Source of the DNA: Elusimicrobiota bacterium
GTDB lineage: Bacteria > Elusimicrobiota > Elusimicrobia > UBA1565 > UBA9628
Direction: 5' to 3'
DNA length: 5,761 bases
NCBI GenBank assembly: GCA_023249695.1
Contig: JAHFCD010000178.1
Span: 1 to 5,761 of the forward strand
Part shown: positions 5,118 to 5,761 of the stretch, piece by piece
Layout of the letters: each line of letters begins with the position of its first letter
Position numbering within the stretch: the first letter of the stretch is position 1
Program-made: the position numbers and the translations under genes
Notes under the pieces: generated by a model
What the model saw: only the letters and a program-made list of their open reading frames with translations
What the model was told of the DNA's origin: nothing
Databases searched by the model: none

Positions 5118-5761
5118 CGCGGCCTGGTCTTCAGCGTCCGGTGCAGGGCGCCGAGGAAGGGCGCCATCCTGACCGGCTTGGCGATGAACTCGATCACGTT
5201 CGCTTCGGCGCGGATCATCTTGATCGTCGAGTCGTCGAGCGCGCTTCCGGTGACGATGAAGATCGGGATGCGCCCGCTCGCCGAGCCCTGAAGCGAGCGC
5301 AGGAACTCGTAGCCGCCCTGGCCGGGCATCATGAGGTCGGTGACGATGAGGTCCGGCGTCTGCGTTTCGAGCTTGACGCCGGCGTCGAGCCCGTCGACCG
5401 CGGTGAGCACCCGGAAGCCCTGCAGGCTCGCGGCCATCTCCAGGAAGCTGCGCACGGTCTCGTCGTCATCCACGACCAGAATCAGTTTCTCGCCCGGAGC
5501 GGCCAGCGCCGGACCCGCGTCGGCCTGCTCGCCCGCCGCGGCCTCCGGAGCCGCCGAGGCCGCCGGAGGCGGGTACGCCGCCGCCCGCCGCGGCGGAGCG
5601 GCGGTCAGGAAAATGCCGCTCGAATTCGGATCCAGCGCGCGCGCCAGGTCGGGGAACGTCTCGGCGGGCTTCCACGCGTCGGGATCCGTCGAGCCGGCCG
5701 GAATGACCAGGGTGTCCTTCTTGAAGCCCCGGCGCAAAACCAGCTGGCCGGCCTCGAAGGG
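5114..5761 (-). CDS. GYF_2-like domain fused to response regulator receiver (REC) domain, 5' end beyond window
   Basis: The frame is open from the right edge and gives 215 residues here; the true start lies outside. A TTG at 5737 is the first possible initiator inside the window, but the eight codons before it (P-F-E-A-G-Q-L-V) read as part of the same domain, so it is not the start. Counting from the edge, residues 1-43 look like the C-terminal part of a GYF_2 domain: P-F-x-x-x-Q-L, R-x-G-x-x-x-D-T-L-V, W30-K-P-A, F-P-D-L. An Ala/Pro-rich linker (about 50-90) leads to a REC domain (92-213) with D98-D100, phosphoacceptor D142 in I-V-T-D-L-M-M-P-G-Q-G-G, T171, F192 and K195. The REC matches the other two in its 24-residue T-to-K spacing and E-A-N-V-I-E-F hinge. 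It ends in an ATGA overlap with the ferritin-like gene. Confidence 0.85.
   Translation of the reverse strand, partial: PFEAGQLVLRRGFKKDTLVIPAGSTDPDAWKPAETFPDLARALDPNSSGIFLTAAPPRRAAAYPPPAASAAPEAAAGEQADAGPALAAPGEKLILVVDDDETVRSFLEMAASLQGFRVLTAVDGLDAGVKLETQTPDLIVTDLMMPGQGGYEFLRSLQGSASGRIPIFIVTGSALDDSTIKMIRAEANVIEFIAKPVRMAPFLGALHRTLKTRPR

Noticed and set aside
4683..5291. 202-residue plus-strand frame over the ferritin-like and REC genes
   Set aside because: It is antisense to a protein with a full diiron ligand set, and it shows no motif of its own.
5735..5737. TTG as the start of the third REC gene
   Set aside because: Coding sense continues without a stop to the window edge, and the eight preceding residues fit the same GYF_2-like domain. 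The gene is better treated as open at its 5' end.

Overview
This is a very GC-rich, gene-dense bacterial window. The features suggest a Gram-negative (diderm) organism with a complex envelope: a WaaG-like glycosyltransferase, a polyprenol/diacylglycerol-type lipid kinase, a polytopic metallopeptidase and a secreted protein with a signal peptide. The REC style, GC content and gene mix would fit a high-GC lineage such as Elusimicrobiota or a deltaproteobacterial group. That is only an impression; there is no rRNA or marker gene here to settle it. Coding covers nearly everything. The only real gaps are 3093-3175 and 4157-4183, and no gene-free stretch exceeds 300 bases. No tRNA, rRNA, CRISPR array, insertion sequence or attachment site was seen.

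Layout. (1) Positions 3092 down to 1, minus strand, hold six tightly packed genes: two stand-alone receiver (REC) proteins, a 154-residue one-helix membrane protein, an M50-like membrane metallopeptidase, a SEC59/DGK1-type CTP-dependent lipid kinase, and the N-terminal part of a GT4 glycosyltransferase that runs off the left edge. Five junctions join them: four are 4-base ATGA or GTGA overlaps and one is a 4-base gap, so they are very probably one transcript with translational coupling. (2) Positions 3093-3175 are a short divergent intergenic region with a promoter-like -10 element on each strand. (3) Positions 3176-4579, plus strand, hold a secreted Pro/Ala-rich protein with a C-terminal CARDB-like beta-sandwich, then a small TPR-like protein with its own -10 element immediately before its ATG. 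(4) Positions 5761 down to 4569, minus strand, hold a third REC protein, fused to a GYF_2-like N-terminal domain and open at the right edge, coupled by ATGA to a four-helix diiron ferritin-like protein. The 3' end of that protein overlaps the end of the TPR gene by 11 bases.

How the genes may work together. The left operon links phospho-signalling (two RECs about half identical to each other) with membrane proteolysis, lipid-carrier phosphorylation and glycosyl transfer. The natural inference is a regulated envelope glycolipid or glycan module. The right pair links a REC with a diiron protein, which suggests redox or stress output, or a quinone-type hydroxylation. All three RECs share an unusual T-to-K spacing and an E-x-N-V-x-[DE]-F motif in place of the usual Gly-Ala hinge. 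None has a DNA-binding output domain, and no histidine kinase is visible, so they probably act through protein-protein contact with partners encoded elsewhere.
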